Shown: piece after piece, positions 12,151 through 24,177 of the stretch
Layout of the letters: every line of letters begins with the position of its first letter
How positions within the stretch are numbered: the stretch's first letter is position 1
Assembly: GCA_947561585.1 (NCBI GenBank)
Contig: CANNZV010002339.1
Span: 1-64,000 of the forward strand
DNA length: 64,000 bases
Origin: Caprella mutica
Lineage: Eukaryota > Arthropoda > Malacostraca > Amphipoda > Caprellidae
Direction of reading: 5' to 3'
Notes under the pieces: model-generated
Seen by the model: the letters and a program-made list of their open reading frames with translations, nothing else
Told to the model about the DNA's origin: nothing
The model's database searches: none
Program-made: the position numbers and the translations under genes

Positions 12151-12640
12151 GTGCCTCGCCGATTTTGAGCCACCCTAATATAGCGTTATCCAGAGCTCAT
12201 AGAAGATCCAAATTTTGACTGTATGTTCTAGAAGGCCTACTGAAATGATTTATGAACTTGAAAAATAAAAAAATCAATTAAATAATTTCCGGCTCAAAAG
12301 TGATTCGACTCACATGAATCAATTTTGAGCCCCTACTAAAATTTCATATATTCTATTCTTATTTTTTTTATAAATTGTGTTTAATTAGATGCTATGCCAA
12401 AGATGTTTAAGTAAAAATCCACAAAACTTATGATTTGCATCTCTATGAATGGGTGGTTCTAAATTGAGAAAACGTAGGAATGGTTCTCAAGAATGAGCCA
12501 TTAAAATCTTGTATATTAAATGTATGGGATATCTCATCAATGGATCAGAATCAACTTTGTTGCATTAGTAATATCAATATTGAGCCGCGTCAATTTTGAG
12601 CCATGCCAATTTGAGCCACAGCACTTTTGAGCCACGGTAT
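12151..12640. repeat. Duplicated block, copy 1 (TTTTGAGCCAC element)
   Basis: Begins GTGCCTCGCCGATTTTGAGC and ends in several short-period repeats of CAATTTTGAGCCAC. A second copy with the same order of landmarks (GAAGGCCTACTGAAATGATT, GAATGGGTGGTTCTAAATTG, GATATCTCATCAATGGATCA) starts at 12845. Both are followed by TGATTA-rich minisatellite, so block plus tail was duplicated in tandem at about 694 bp. No ORF. Similar GGCTCA-type motifs in inverse orientation occur near 34690-34810. Confidence 0.85.
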
Positions 12641-12832
12641 GATTGATTGATTATGATTGATTATTATTGATTGATTAATTGATTATGATTGACTATGAAT
12701 GATTATTATTCATTGCGTTTAATTATGATTTATTGTGAATAATAATTACTAATGAGGACTAATGAAGGTTTTTCATGATGATTGATAGTGATTATTTTTC
12801 ATTATCAATTTTTTTTTTCTGCTAAGTGTTAC
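12640..12832. repeat. TGATTA-rich minisatellite tail of copy 1
   Basis: Irregular repeats of GATTATGATTGATTAT, decaying into AATAATTACTAATGAGGA. Confidence 0.8.
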
Positions 12833-12844
12833 CAGTACTCGGCT

Positions 12845-13295
12845 TGTGCCTCGTCGATTTTGAGCCACCCTAATATAGCGTAATCCAGAGCTCATAGAAG
12901 ATCCAAATTTTGACCGTATGTTCTAGAAGGCCTACTGAAATGATTTATGGACTTGAAAAAAAAATTCTTTGTGGCTCAAAACTGATTTGACTCACCTGAC
13001 TTAATTTTGAGCCCCTACTAAATTTTTTAAATATACTATTCTTATTTTTTTTTATAAATTGTGTTTAATTAGATGCTACGCCAGAGATGTTTAAGTAGTA
13101 ATCCACAAAACTTATGATATGCATCTCTATGAATGGGTGGTTCTAAATTGAGAACGTAAGAATGGTCCTCAAGAATGAGCCATTAAATCTTGTGTATTAA
13201 ATGTTTGGGATATCTCATCAATGGATCAGAATCAACTCTGATGTATTAGTAATATCAATATTGAGCCACAGCAATTTTGAGCCACGGTATGGTTG
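12845..13295. repeat. Duplicated block, copy 2 (TTTTGAGCCAC element)
   Basis: Second copy of the 12151-12640 block, with scattered substitutions and small deletions: the inner part of the GAGCCAC repeat cluster is shorter. It is followed by a much longer TGATTA-rich tail than copy 1. Confidence 0.85.
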
Positions 13296-14472
13296 ATTCA
13301 TTAAGACTGATTATGATTGATTCATTATGACTGATTATGATTGATTCATTATGACTATTATGATTGATTCATTATGACTAATTATAACTTATTATGACTA
13401 TTGATTATGATAGATTCATTATGACTGATTATGACTGATTATGACTGATTATGACTGATTATGACAGATTATAAAAGATTATGACTGATTATGATTGATT
13501 CATTATGACTGATTACGGCTGATTACGACTGATTATGACTGATTATGATTGATTATGAATAATAATTATTGATGAGGATTAATGGAGATTAATGACGATT
13601 GAAGTAGAATGATAATGATTAATAGTGATTAATAGTGCTTATTTTTGATTATTAATGGTTATTAATGATTATTAGCGATTATTAATGATTATTAGCGATT
13701 ATCAGCGATTAATATTGATTCTTAACGATTAATAATGATTATTAATTATTATTATGGATTAATAAGGATTATTATGGATTATTTATGACTAATAATGATT
13801 ATTATTGATTATTATTAATAATTATTGGTTGATAATGGTTATTAATGACTGATAATGAATGATAATGATTAATAATGAATAATGATTAAATAGTAATGAT
13901 TAACAATGATTAGTTATGATTAAAAATGATTAAAAGTGATTAAAGATAATTAATAATGATTAATATTGATTAATAATGATTATTAATGAATAGTAATGAT
14001 TAATAGTGATTAGTAATGATTAGTAGTGATTACTAATGATTAGTAATGATTAGTAATGATTAATCCTGAATAATAATGATTAATGATGATTAATAATGAT
14101 TAATAATGATTAATAATGATTAATAATGATTAATAATGATTAATATTGATTAATAATGATTAATAATGATTAGTAATGATTAGTAATGATTAGTAACGAT
14201 TAGTAATGATTAGTAACGATTAGTAATGATTAGTAATGATTATTAATGATTAATAATGATTTTAATGATTAATAGTGATTTTAAGGATTAATAGTGATTA
14301 TTTATGATTAATAATGATTATTTAGGATTAATAATGATTAATAATGATTATTAAGGATTAATAATGATTATTAAGGATTAATAATGATTATTAAGGATTA
14401 ATAATGATTATTAAGGATTAATAATGATTATTAAGGATTAATAATGATTATTACGGATTAATAATGATTGAA
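13290..14472. repeat. 1.2-kb ATGATTAATA-type minisatellite
   Basis: A gradient of related short units: GACTGATTATGATTGATTC on the left, AATAATGATT in the middle, GTAATGATTA near 14.0-14.2 kb, and AAGGATTAATAATGATTATT on the right. Units of 10 and 20 bp are locally homogenised. This is the low-complexity tail of the duplicated block, hugely expanded. Confidence 0.9.
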
Positions 14473-14927
14473 GATAGCCACTATGGCTCAGTCTCCTGCT
14501 AAAATACAAGTAAAATACGAATATAAACGCAAGAATTTTAGCTGGATTTGAATATCTATTGTTTCGTTCACATTATCGTATTTTTCTGCTAGGATAGCAT
14601 ACATACAGAGTATTTTTGACGAAAATATGACGAAAAACAATTGTCTACAATGGTTATCAATTTTTACCCACGTAACAATGGTCCATGGCAATTCAGGGCA
14701 TGATCACAAGTGTTAGAGCTGTAATAGGTAGGTAAGTTCGGAATGATCGTAATGTGGAACTGTTCGATAATTCCGAACATACCCTAGAATGCCAATTTAC
14801 TTTTCTTTATTAATTCTTAGTTCTATGTGTGCGTGTCTGTTTGAATGTTTGTACTGGAGTTGATATGTAGGTAGTGCCGTAGGTAAATTTGTCATCCTTG
14901 ATTTCTTTATAACTGTTATACTTAATG

Positions 14928-15322
14928 CGAGAAGAAAGATTGAGACGAATGTACTAAATGAGAGCAGGAAGATTTGTGAGAGAAGAAAGATTGAGAAGAA
15001 TGTACTAAATGAGAGCAGGAAGATTTGTGAGAGAAGAAAGATTGAGAAGAATGTACTAAATGAGAGCAGGAAGATTTGTGAGAGAAGAAAGATTGAGAAG
15101 AATGTACTAAATGAGAGCAGGAAGATTTTTGAGAGAAGAAAGATTGAGAAGAATGTACTAAATGAGAGCAGGAAGATTTGTGAGAGAAGAAAGATTGAGA
15201 AGAATGTACTAAATGAGAGCAGGAAGATTTTTGAGAGAAGAAAGATTGAGAAGAATGTAGTAAATGAGAGCAGGAAGATTTTTGAGAGAAGAAACATCGA
15301 GAAGAATGTACTAAATGGGAGA
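14928..15322. repeat. 51-bp tandem repeat, about 7.6 copies
   Basis: Purine-rich unit containing AATGTACTAAATGAGAGCAG followed by GAAGATTTGTGAGAGAAGAA. Two variants, ATTTGTGAGAG and ATTTTTGAGAG, are intermixed. Because 51 is divisible by 3, long minus-strand frames (Phe/Leu/Ser-rich) arise automatically. Confidence 0.95.
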
Positions 15323-15600
15323 AGAAAGTTTGTTTGAATTTTCTTTCAGCGTTAAAAATATGCAAGTGTGAACACATGTCAATATGTGTTTTTTTTTTCA
15401 GCGGTGTTTGAAAACGCAATTGCGAAGGGAATGCATGTGCCCTAAAATGCAAATGCCCAGAATGTATGTGCCCTAAAATTTGCTCGAAATTTAAATTAAA
15501 AGAAATAAATATATTTTCAAAATATTAATATGATTAGTTAGTTATACAGCTAGTAGAAAATAATAAAAAATAATAAACTAAAGTTACTGAATATGTAGAC

Positions 15601-15690
15601 CAGGGGTTCTCAACTTTTCCCGGCTCGTGGACCCCTTATACGCCTTTTAGAATTTTTGGTGGACCCACGTAGAATCGGGTTCAATCGCCG
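15601..15690. mobile_element. Possible hAT-type transposon terminus
   Basis: CAGGGGTTCTCAACTTTTCC then CGGCTCGTGGACCCC resembles the conserved end of hAT/Charlie-type elements, which often start CAGNGGTTCTCAA. No matching opposite end or 8-bp duplication was found, so it would be a solo or truncated end. Confidence 0.4.
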
Positions 15691-16930
15691 GAATCTTGCC
15701 TTGTGATCTGCACCGTTTTCTTTCATTCCCGTTATTGTCAACTCTTCCTCCTCCATCCCGTCGCCTTCTACATCCACTTAGTCTTCAACGTTAACTCTTC
15801 TATCTTCTCACTTCCACGAATCCACATCCCTTACTGTCTACCACCAACACCCATCATCAAACCCTCAGCTTATAACAACACTTGCACTCTCACACTTGCA
15901 TTTCTATATTCTAATTTACTTCTCAATAATCATTCCAATTACCATCTCAAACAACTGTGGGAACTCTATCCACACCCTGCTAAATAACACTTCTAACCTC
16001 AAACTCTCCCATATTTGTTGCCCCCCCCCCCCTCCATATTTCACTCCAATCACCCTCATACATCCTCACTATCACTTCAATCATCCTCAGATTACACTTA
16101 TGATGTTTTAATTTCTCAATCTAAGTCGGTCTATTTACACTATTAATCTCCTTTCAATCTACATACATAATTCCTCCACAAAATAAGTCAAAAACCTAAA
16201 ATTACATTTTCTTCCCGTCCTTTAACTTCGCTTGCAAACAACCCATTTTCACATAATGCAATATCTGCCCCACCATTCTATCTTTTGCCATACCATAGAC
16301 ACATTGTATCCCATAGTTGTAAGTGCAATTGGTCGACGATGAGGCGACATTCCTCTTCTTACCTTGGGAGTCCTGACAGATTTCGATTTCTTCCATCCAT
16401 TCATCACCAATCGCACCAGTATATATGATCTCATTATTTATTGTCACCATTCACTCCACACACATCTCCCTTCGCTAAAGCATAATAAATTTCTCTCTTC
16501 ATTTCATCTTGCCATGACTAACCTCTCCCTCTCTTTTCTTTCTGAAACACACCACGAAATGAGGTTGACATCTACTGAGCTAACTAGATTAGCATGACTG
16601 GTTTGTGCATGTCCTGAATAAAACCTTTTCTTAAATATATTTTTTGTTTCATGTCCAAATTGAAATCTTTTTTATTATATGGAAGATCTCATCAATCCAC
16701 ATCTTTTTGTTGTCTGACACTTTTTCGAATCCCTCGATTAGTTTTCGGACACCGGGTCGATGCGAGTTTGACCTCATTACTCCTTCATTAACTAATTTTT
16801 TGGAAATCTGATTTCAAAATAATGTTTAAAAACCTTATCAAAATTTATTTAATTCGTGATTTTTTTTTCAATTTCTCTTGATTCGAAATATAAGAGGTTT
16901 TCAATTAGTCGAACGTCTCTAAATTTCGTA
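15690..16930. other. Intergenic, C/T-rich plus strand
   Basis: Strongly pyrimidine-biased at 15.7-16.2 kb, including a C13-14 run near 16021-16034. Short frames on both strands show no domain signature. Confidence 0.5.
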
Positions 16931-16935
16931 TTATG

Positions 16936-17045
16936 CGATGATATGCTATCAGAGGAAAGAGTAAATGTGATGATGTACTATCAGAGAAAAGAGTCACTGT
17001 GATGTACTATCAGAGAAAAGAGTAAATGTGATGATGTGATGAAGA
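16936..17045. repeat. 32-bp satellite, array 2 left remnant (3-4 copies)
   Basis: Units of the 2.4-kb satellite, with AGTAAATGTG variants. It ends in GTGATGATGTGATGAAGATT exactly where the LINE 3' end begins, and the array resumes at 18809 on the other side of the LINE. Confidence 0.9.
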
Positions 17046-18808
17046 TTGCTATCAGACAAGATAGCTAAGACTTTCATCTCAACTCCGAGGTCAAGTCAGG
17101 GAGGCGCTTGACAGTTCAGTAAGCCAGCTCACTGAGTATCCAGTCAAGTCGCCTTTTGTATGTATGTGCCAACAGTTAGCCTGCTGACAACATTTTCTGG
17201 TAGTCTGTTCCAAACATTACAAATCTTTACCAGCATGGAAATCTCCAGCTGAGCAGTGGTGAACCGAGGCAGAACCACCTTCTACCCGTGGTTGCAGGTG
17301 GGGTTCACACACAGCGAAAAGTAGTCTTCGGGATCAACTCGACTTATCCCTCAAAGGATCTTAAAAGTCTCAATGAGTTGACCCCTCATACGTCGCTGCT
17401 CAAGCGTGAAGAGGCCCGGGTCATCTAACCGACGTGCGTATCCCATGGATCGGATTTCAGGTACAAGTTTAGTCGCCCTTGCTTGCACCCGTTCCAACAG
17501 CTGCACATCAGTTCGCAATGTCGGTGACCAGAACTGGACCGCAAACTCCAAAATAGGTCTTACCAGAGAGTTACAACGTGAGGACTGTCTCTCTGTTTCT
17601 GTATCTGAAATGCCTCTTGATGTACCCTAAGATCTTGCTTACTCTCTTCTCAGCTTCCAGGCACTGTTGAGAGAACTTGAGATCCCTGGTGATCATAACT
17701 CCAAGATCCTTCTATACATCAGTGGGTCCTATTGGGGCTCCAAGTAGCGTGTAGGCAGCTTCAGCGTTCCTATGAACAGCATGAAGTACTCTACACTTGT
17801 TCACATTGAAGGGCATCTGCCACTTTTCCGACCATTCTCCGATCTTGAAAAGATCAGATTGGAGTTGTCCAATGGCCTTTGAACTTGCAGCGTTGATGCC
17901 AATCTTTGTATCATCAGCAAAGTTGGATAACCTACTGACGAGTCCTACGTCAAGATCATTTATCTAAATGATAAAGAGCAGAGGACCAAGGACTGAAACC
18001 TGGGGAATCCCGCTGGTTACGGAGCTCCACACAGAGGCCACAATATTGACCACAACTCTTTGTCGTCTGTTATTTAGCCATGACCTTATCCATTGTAGGA
18101 CTCGACCACTCACACCAATAGCTGCTATTTTCGCCATTAACCTCTTGTGAGGTACTTTGTCAAATGCCTTCTTGAAATCAAGGTAGACGATGTCAGCAGC
18201 TTTGGATTTGTCATGCTCCTGAAGAATCTAGTAGAAGAACTCTACTAAGTTTGTCAGGCATGACTTCTCGCGAAGAAAGCCATGCTGACTCTTTCCTATG
18301 AGCTGGTGTTCTTCCAGGTGATCCACAATTCTATCCTTGATGATGGATGCAAGCAGCTTTACAGGAACCGATGTCAAACTAATTGGCCTGTAGTTACTAC
18401 TGTCTGTGGTCTCACCTGTCATGAAAATTGGGGTCACATCCGCGATTCTCATGTTGTCGGCGACCTCGCCCGACTCCAAAGAGACATTGAAAATCTGTTG
18501 GAGATGTGCCGCCAAACCATCCTTCACGTTCTTCATCACTGTCGGTAAGAATACATCAGGACCAGCTGCCTTGTTAGGGTCCAGCTTGCCAAGTTTGTAA
18601 ACTACTTCCTAAACAGTACAAACAATCTCAGTCAGGGGCATTCGTCTCTCGTAGTAAACTACGGGGTCAGGGGTGCCAAGCGCATCCTCCCTGGTGAAGA
18701 CACTGACGAAATAACTGTTGAGTTAGGTGACGATGTCGGCATCCGAAGTTGCTAACACACCTTGGGTTGTCCTGATTGGTCCGATGGAGCTTCTGGAAGG
18801 CTTTCTGC
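17046..18808 (-). pseudogene. 5'-truncated LINE (CR1/Jockey-like) reverse transcriptase, decayed
   Basis: Read on the minus strand, one nearly continuous frame shows the order expected of a non-LTR retrotransposon reverse transcriptase: GKLDPNKAAGPD, SSNYRPISLTSVPVKLL, YLDFKKAFDKVPHKRL (motif A), SGIPQ..LGPLLF, then the catalytic FADD at 17910-17921, and a C-terminal VQARATKLVPEIRSMGYARR with TLEQRRMRGQLIETFKIL near 17351-17551. At least five in-frame stops break it: 18723-18725, 18609-18611, 18228-18230, 17964-17966 and 17712-17714. The endonuclease domain is missing at the 5' side, typical of incomplete target-primed reverse transcription. It sits inside the 32-bp satellite. Inactive. Confidence 0.92.
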
Positions 18809-20735
18809 AGAAAAAAAAGTCACTGTGCTGATGTACTATCAGAGAAAAGAGTCACTGTGCTGATGTACTATCAGTGAAAAAAGTCACTGTGATGATGTAC
18901 TATCCAAGAAAAGAGTAACTGTAATGATGTACTATCAGAGAAAAGAATCACTGTGATGATGTACTATCAGAGAAAAGAGTCACTGTGATGATGTACTATC
19001 AGAGAAAGAGTCACTGTGATGATGTACTATCAGAGAAAAAAGTCACTTTGATGATGTTGTATCAGATAAAAGAGTCACTTTGATGATGTACTATCATAAA
19101 AAAGAGTCACTATGATGATGTACTATCAGAGAAAAGAGTCACTGTGATGATGTACTATCAGAGAAAAGAGTCACTGTGATGATGTACTATCAGAAAAAAG
19201 AGTCACTGTGATGATGTGTTGTCAAAGAAAAGAGTCACTGTGATGATGTACTATCAGAAAAAAGAGTCACTGTGATGATGTACTATCAGAGAAGAGAGTC
19301 ACTGTGATGATGTACTATCAGAGAAAAAAGTCACTGTGATGATGTAATATCAGAGAAAAAAGTCACTGTGATGATGTACTATCAGAGAAAAGAGTCACTG
19401 TGATGATGTACTATCAGAGAAAAGAGTCACTGGGATGATGTACTATCAGAGAAAAGAGTAACTGTGATGATGTACTATCAGAGAAAAGAGTCACTGTGAT
19501 GATGCACTATCAGAGAAAAGAGTCACTGTGATGATGTATTATCAGAGAAAAGAGTCACTACGATGATGTACTATCAGAGAAAAGAGTCGATGTGATGATG
19601 TACTATCAGAGAAAAGAGTCACTGTGATGATGTACTATCAGAGAAAAAAGTCACTGTGATGATGTACTATCAGAGAAAAGAGTCACTGTGATGATGTACT
19701 ATCAGAAAAAAGAGTCACTGGGATGATGTACTATCAGAGAAAAGAGTCACTGTGATGATGTACTACCAGAGAAAAGAGTAACTGTGATGATGTACTATGA
19801 GAGAAAAGAGTCACTGTGATGTTGCACTATCAGAGAAATGAGTCACTGTGATGATGTATTATCAGAGAAAAGAGTCACTACGATGATGTACTATGAGAGA
19901 AAAGAGTCACTGTGATGATGTACTATCAGAGAAAAGAGTCACTGTGATGATGTACTATCAGAGAAAAGAGTCACTGTGATGATGTACTATCAGAGAAAAG
20001 AGTCACTGTGATGATGTACAATCAGAGAAAAGAGTCACTGTGATGATGTTGTATCAGATGAAAGAGTCACTTTGATGATGTACTATCAGAAAAAAGAGTC
20101 ACTGTGATGATGTACTATCAGAGAAAAGAGTCACTGTGATGAAATACTATCAGAGAAAAAAGTCACTGTGATGATGTACTATCAGAGAAAAGAGTCACTG
20201 TGATGATGTACTATCAGAGAAAAGAGTCACTGTGATAATGTACTATCAGAGAAAAGAGTCACTGGGATGATGTACTATCAGAGAAAAGAGTCACTGTGAT
20301 GATGTACTATCAGAGAAAAGAGTAACTGTGATGATGTACTATCAGAGAAAAGAGTCACTGTGATGATGCACTATCAGAGAAAAGAGTCACTACCCTGATG
20401 TACTATCAGAGAAAAGAGTCACTGTGATGATGTACTATCAGAGAAAAGAGTCACTGTGATGATGTACTATCAGAGAAAAGAGTCACTGTGATGATGTACT
20501 ATCAGAGAAAAGAGTCACTGTGATGATCTACTATCAGAAAAAAGATTCACTGTGATCATGTATTGTCAGAGAATAGAGTCACTGTGATGATGTACTATCA
20601 GAGTAAAGAGTCACTGTGATGATGTATTATCAGAGAAAAGAGTCACTGTAATGACGTGCTATCAGAGAAAAGAGTCACTGTGCTGATGTACTATAAGAGA
20701 AAAGAGTCACTGTGATGACGTTCTATCACGAGGAG
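18809..20735. repeat. 32-bp satellite, array 2 main block (about 60 copies)
   Basis: Same unit as at 2.4 kb but more diverged, with recurrent variants (ATGCACTATC, GATGTTGTATC, AGTCACTACGATG, AAAAAGTCAC). Variant clusters reappear about 270-480 bp apart, suggesting block duplications of many units. It ends at ACGTTCTATCACGAGGAGTC. Confidence 0.95.
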
Positions 20736-21132
20736 TCACAAGGATAAAGGGACCATCAAAAGGCATAATATGCCCATCCAATGATGGTCCTGTGTACAGC
20801 CAGCTGTGCGCTCGACGTTGGGTTAACAACGGAGCGAGTTGAATCTCTTTCCATCACTCCCCACTTGAAACCTATGCACTACAAACCGTCCGTACTCCCA
20901 AACCTGACAAAGGAAGAACCTCTACCAGGCGTAGGAGCAAAGTTTGGGTATATTCATTGGCTCCAAGTTTTATCCTGGACTTGATCAGTCAAACCTGCCA
21001 ATCACTGCCCCCTTAACAGGGGCCACCCGAAGGCAGTCCCTGAGACGGTGACAGGACGCAGGGTGTGACCTGATCTCTCTAGCCTCAGAAAGGCGCCAGG
21101 ATTTCTCTTAGTTGGTTGGTTGGAGTTGAAGT
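20736..21132. other. GC-richer single-copy segment between satellite and LINE
   Basis: Composition differs sharply from its surroundings (CCCTTAACAGGGGCCACCCG, GACGGTGACAGGACGCAGGG). It abuts the 3' side of LINE copy 2 (GGTTGGTTGGAGTTGAAGTA), so it may be extra LINE 3'-UTR or a different transposon remnant. No convincing protein. Confidence 0.35.
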
Positions 21133-21738
21133 AAGATTGCTATCAGACAAGATAGCTAAGACTCTCATCTCAACTCCGAGGTCAAGTCAGGGAGGCGCTC
21201 GACAGCTCAGTAAGCCAGCTCATTGAGTATCCAGTCAAGTCGCCTTTTGAATGTGTCAACAGTTAGCCTGCTGGTAACATTTTTTGGTAGTCTGTTCCAA
21301 ACATTACAAATCTTTACCAGCATGGAGTTCTCCAGCTGAGCAGTGGTGAACCGAGGCAGAACTACCTTCCACCCGTGGTTGCGGGTGGGGTTCACACACA
21401 GCGAAAAGTAGTCTTCGGGATCAACTCGACTTATCCCTCAATGGATCTTAAAAGTCTCAATGAGTTGACCCCTCAAACGTCGCTGCTCAAGCGTGAAGAG
21501 GCCCGGGTCATCTAACCGACGTGCGTATCCCTTGGATCGGATTTCAGGTACAAGTTTAGTCGCCCTCGCTTGCACCTGTTCCAACAGCTGTACATCAGTT
21601 CGCAAAGTCGGTGACCAGAACTGGACCGCAAACTCCAAAAGAGGTCTTACCAGAGATATACAACGTGAGGGCTGTCTCTCTGTTTCTGTATCTGAATTGC
21701 CTCTTTATGTACCCTAAGATCTTGCTTGCTCTCTTCTT
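21133..21738 (-). pseudogene. LINE 3' fragment, second copy
   Basis: Closely matches the last roughly 600 bp of the 17.05-18.81 kb LINE. It encodes on the minus strand the C-terminal segment with VQARATKLVPEIRSKGYARR and TLEQRRLRGQLIETFKI (21438-21638), then VWNRLPKNVTSRLTVDTFKR (within 21207-21395) ahead of a stop. Similarity to copy 1 ends abruptly at about 21738, where sequence becomes CTTTAATAATCTTTAATAAT. It has no reverse transcriptase core and is inactive. Its reading frame is slightly better preserved than copy 1 in this region. Confidence 0.88.
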
Positions 21739-22884
21739 TAATAATCTTTAATAATCTCTTCTTTAATCTTTAATAAGATTTTAAGAATTTTTTTATGTGA
21801 TAAAAGTTATTAGCAAAAAACTCAAACAAATGTTTTGATGCCTATTTCGAGTAGATTTCGACCATTGAAATCATCATTCATATATTAAATAGATGTAGAT
21901 TTTTCTCTTCTTTATGAATATTAAATCAGATTTTTTAAATACAGTATAGGAAAAAAGTTATTTGCCTCGGTTCGAAAAGCTGAGTAATAAATACATAAAG
22001 TTCATATAATTCTCAAAAGTTTGGGATTTATTCATAAACTTTAATATTGGTTTTAAATTATAGAATCCAAGTTTTTAGATAAACTTCGATTTGAAAAAAA
22101 TATGGACTTATTCTTTCTCAATTAACTTTTGACTGAATTATTTAATTTGAAATCGGATGATTGCACCTGAAAGATGAAGCAAAAATGTTCAAGAATAAGT
22201 CACACATCATTTCTAAAATGTTCTATTTCCTATATAATTTGGCATGTTTTTTTTAAATTAATTGTATTACCTGTTTGATTTTAGTCTTTTCCATGGTAAA
22301 TATTTTATATCGTCTCTTTTTCAAATTTTAAAAGAATATTACGAGAATAAAAAATAATCCTATCTTTCTTATCTCAACACAACAATCCGATAAAAGTCAA
22401 TATATCACTGTGAATTGGGTTTATATGTTTCTCAAATCATCCGAGACGCAACAATATAAACTTCATTTTCATAATTTATAAGATCATTTCTATTGGTATT
22501 CTAAATTGTTATATGGATTATAAAGGAGTATATTGAAGGTAGTGATTTCATTTTTTGTCAATTAAATGAGCGATTAATCATGGATTAATTTATTATCTAG
22601 GGATTTTAATAAATCCCTAATATATTTGATTGAATTATTCCTACGAAAGATTTTTGAATTTTAGGGTAATCTAATTATTCTTTTCAGGTAAATATCAGTT
22701 TGTTTACAATATCACGCGCCATCATTATGTCATTTCAGACTAGAGTGTTGCAATCGCAATAAGGTTTTTATATCGAATACTATAACCTATTAAATGTTTT
22801 AGGTATTTTATATAGTTCATGCCCTTAAGGAAGCTATTCCTAAGCTTACAATATTAGTAGACTGGCTCTTGATTTTAATTCAAA
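21739..22884. other. Intergenic AT-rich DNA
   Basis: Begins with a short TTTAATAATC repeat (21738-21775). Nothing else could be supported. Confidence 0.5.
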
Positions 22885-23090
22885 GTATGTTTGTGGCTCT
22901 TTCCAGTTTCCCCTCTGGGCACCTGAGTTTGTTAGTTGAAGAAAGTGATTCACTACTTACCTACCTACTTTATATAGAGGATTAGAGTATTCTAGCAACC
23001 TAGAGCTTAATTACCACTGTACCATAAACACTCAAAAGATGATCTTCACATTCATAGGTACCTAGGTAGAAATAGTTAGTAGGTAGCTAG

Positions 23091-23318
23091 CCAGGTAGTA
23101 AAGTATGTCCAAACTCGCCAATATGATGGCGAGTTTGTGAGAAGATTTTTGACCTCTCCAATTCCAAATGGTGAGGAATATCTAATTTTCTCCTATGCTA
23201 TAATGTTAATTTGGAAAGAATTTTTGATAATTTGATCAATTTGGAGAGAAATTTAGCTCCATTTGGAGAGAGCTGGAGAGATAATTGGTGAGTTTGTGAG
23301 CCACACTATTTTACTTGG
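23091..23318. mobile_element. MITE family B, with perfect 8-bp TSD
   Basis: 228 bp, starting CCAGGTAGTAAAGTATGTCC and ending CACACTATTTTACTTGG: imperfect inverted ends with subterminal CTCGCC/GGCGAG. It is flanked by GTAGCTAG at 23083-23090 and 23319-23326. The paralogous unit has a single GTAGCTAG (23995-24002) without the insert. Non-coding. An 8-bp duplication fits hAT, P or Merlin type transposases. Confidence 0.9.
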
Positions 23319-23678
23319 GTAGCTAGTTACTTCATTTACCAAATTACCTTCACAGGCTTCACTCAAAGAATTTAAAATCATCAACTTTACCAGACTGCAG
23401 GAACTGGTAAACTGTTCTCCAAGAAATCCTCTATTTTGGCTTCTGTTTTCAGTAAAATACATTAATAATTGTTCACACTGTCACTGCGCACTCAAAGTGA
23501 AAAAATCCAGTCTGTAGAATATGGGATATTTAACATTTTCTGTAATCTGACCATCTGTATGTTTGTGGCTCTTTCCAGTTTCCCCTCTGGGCACCTGAGT
23601 TTGTTAGTTGAAGAAAGTGATTCACTACTTACCTACCTACTTTATATAGAGGATTAGAGTATTCTAGCAACCTAGAGC

Positions 23679-23914
23679 CCAGTCTGTATTTGGTGCACAA
23701 AATTCCACTGACTTTTTCAAAAAGCTGAATAAATCCACCATAAATATCTAGTAATTTGGCTGATCCACCAACATTTTGCTTATTTTTCCACCGAAAATTA
23801 ATGGTAACATAGGAATAAATAGCTAAAAATCCACCGACTTTGCCAGAATATTATTTTCAAAGGGAAAAAATTCCACCGACAAGTCGGTGGAATTTACCAC
23901 GAAATACAGACTGG
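23679..23914. mobile_element. MITE family A, with perfect 8-bp TSD
   Basis: 236 bp with a perfect 13-bp terminal inverted repeat (CCAGTCTGTATTT ... AAATACAGACTGG). It is flanked by CCTAGAGC at 23671-23678 and 23915-23922; the other duplication unit has a single uninterrupted CCTAGAGC. Internal inverted segments (TTCCACTGACTTT ... GTCGGTGGAATTT) make it fold back. No transposase. Confidence 0.93.
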
Positions 23915-24177
23915 CCTAGAGCTTAATTACCACTGTACCATAAACACTCAATAGATGATCTTCACATTCATAGGTACCTAGGTAGAAATAGTTAGTAGCT
24001 AGTTACTTCATTTACCAAATTACCTTCACAGGCTTCACTCAAAGAATTTAAAATCATCAACTTTACCAGACTGCAGGAACTGGTAAACTGTTCTCCAAGA
24101 AATCCTCTATTTTGGCTTTTGTTTTCAGTAAAATACATTAATAATTGTTCACACTGCGCACTCAAAGTGAAAAAATC

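Noticed and set aside
14797..15452. Hydrophobic Phe/Leu-rich minus-strand ORFs, superficially membrane-like
   Set aside because: Produced by the 51-bp repeat in two frames.
17406..18600. Plus-strand ORFs over the LINE
   Set aside because: Antisense shadows of the reverse transcriptase frame on the minus strand.
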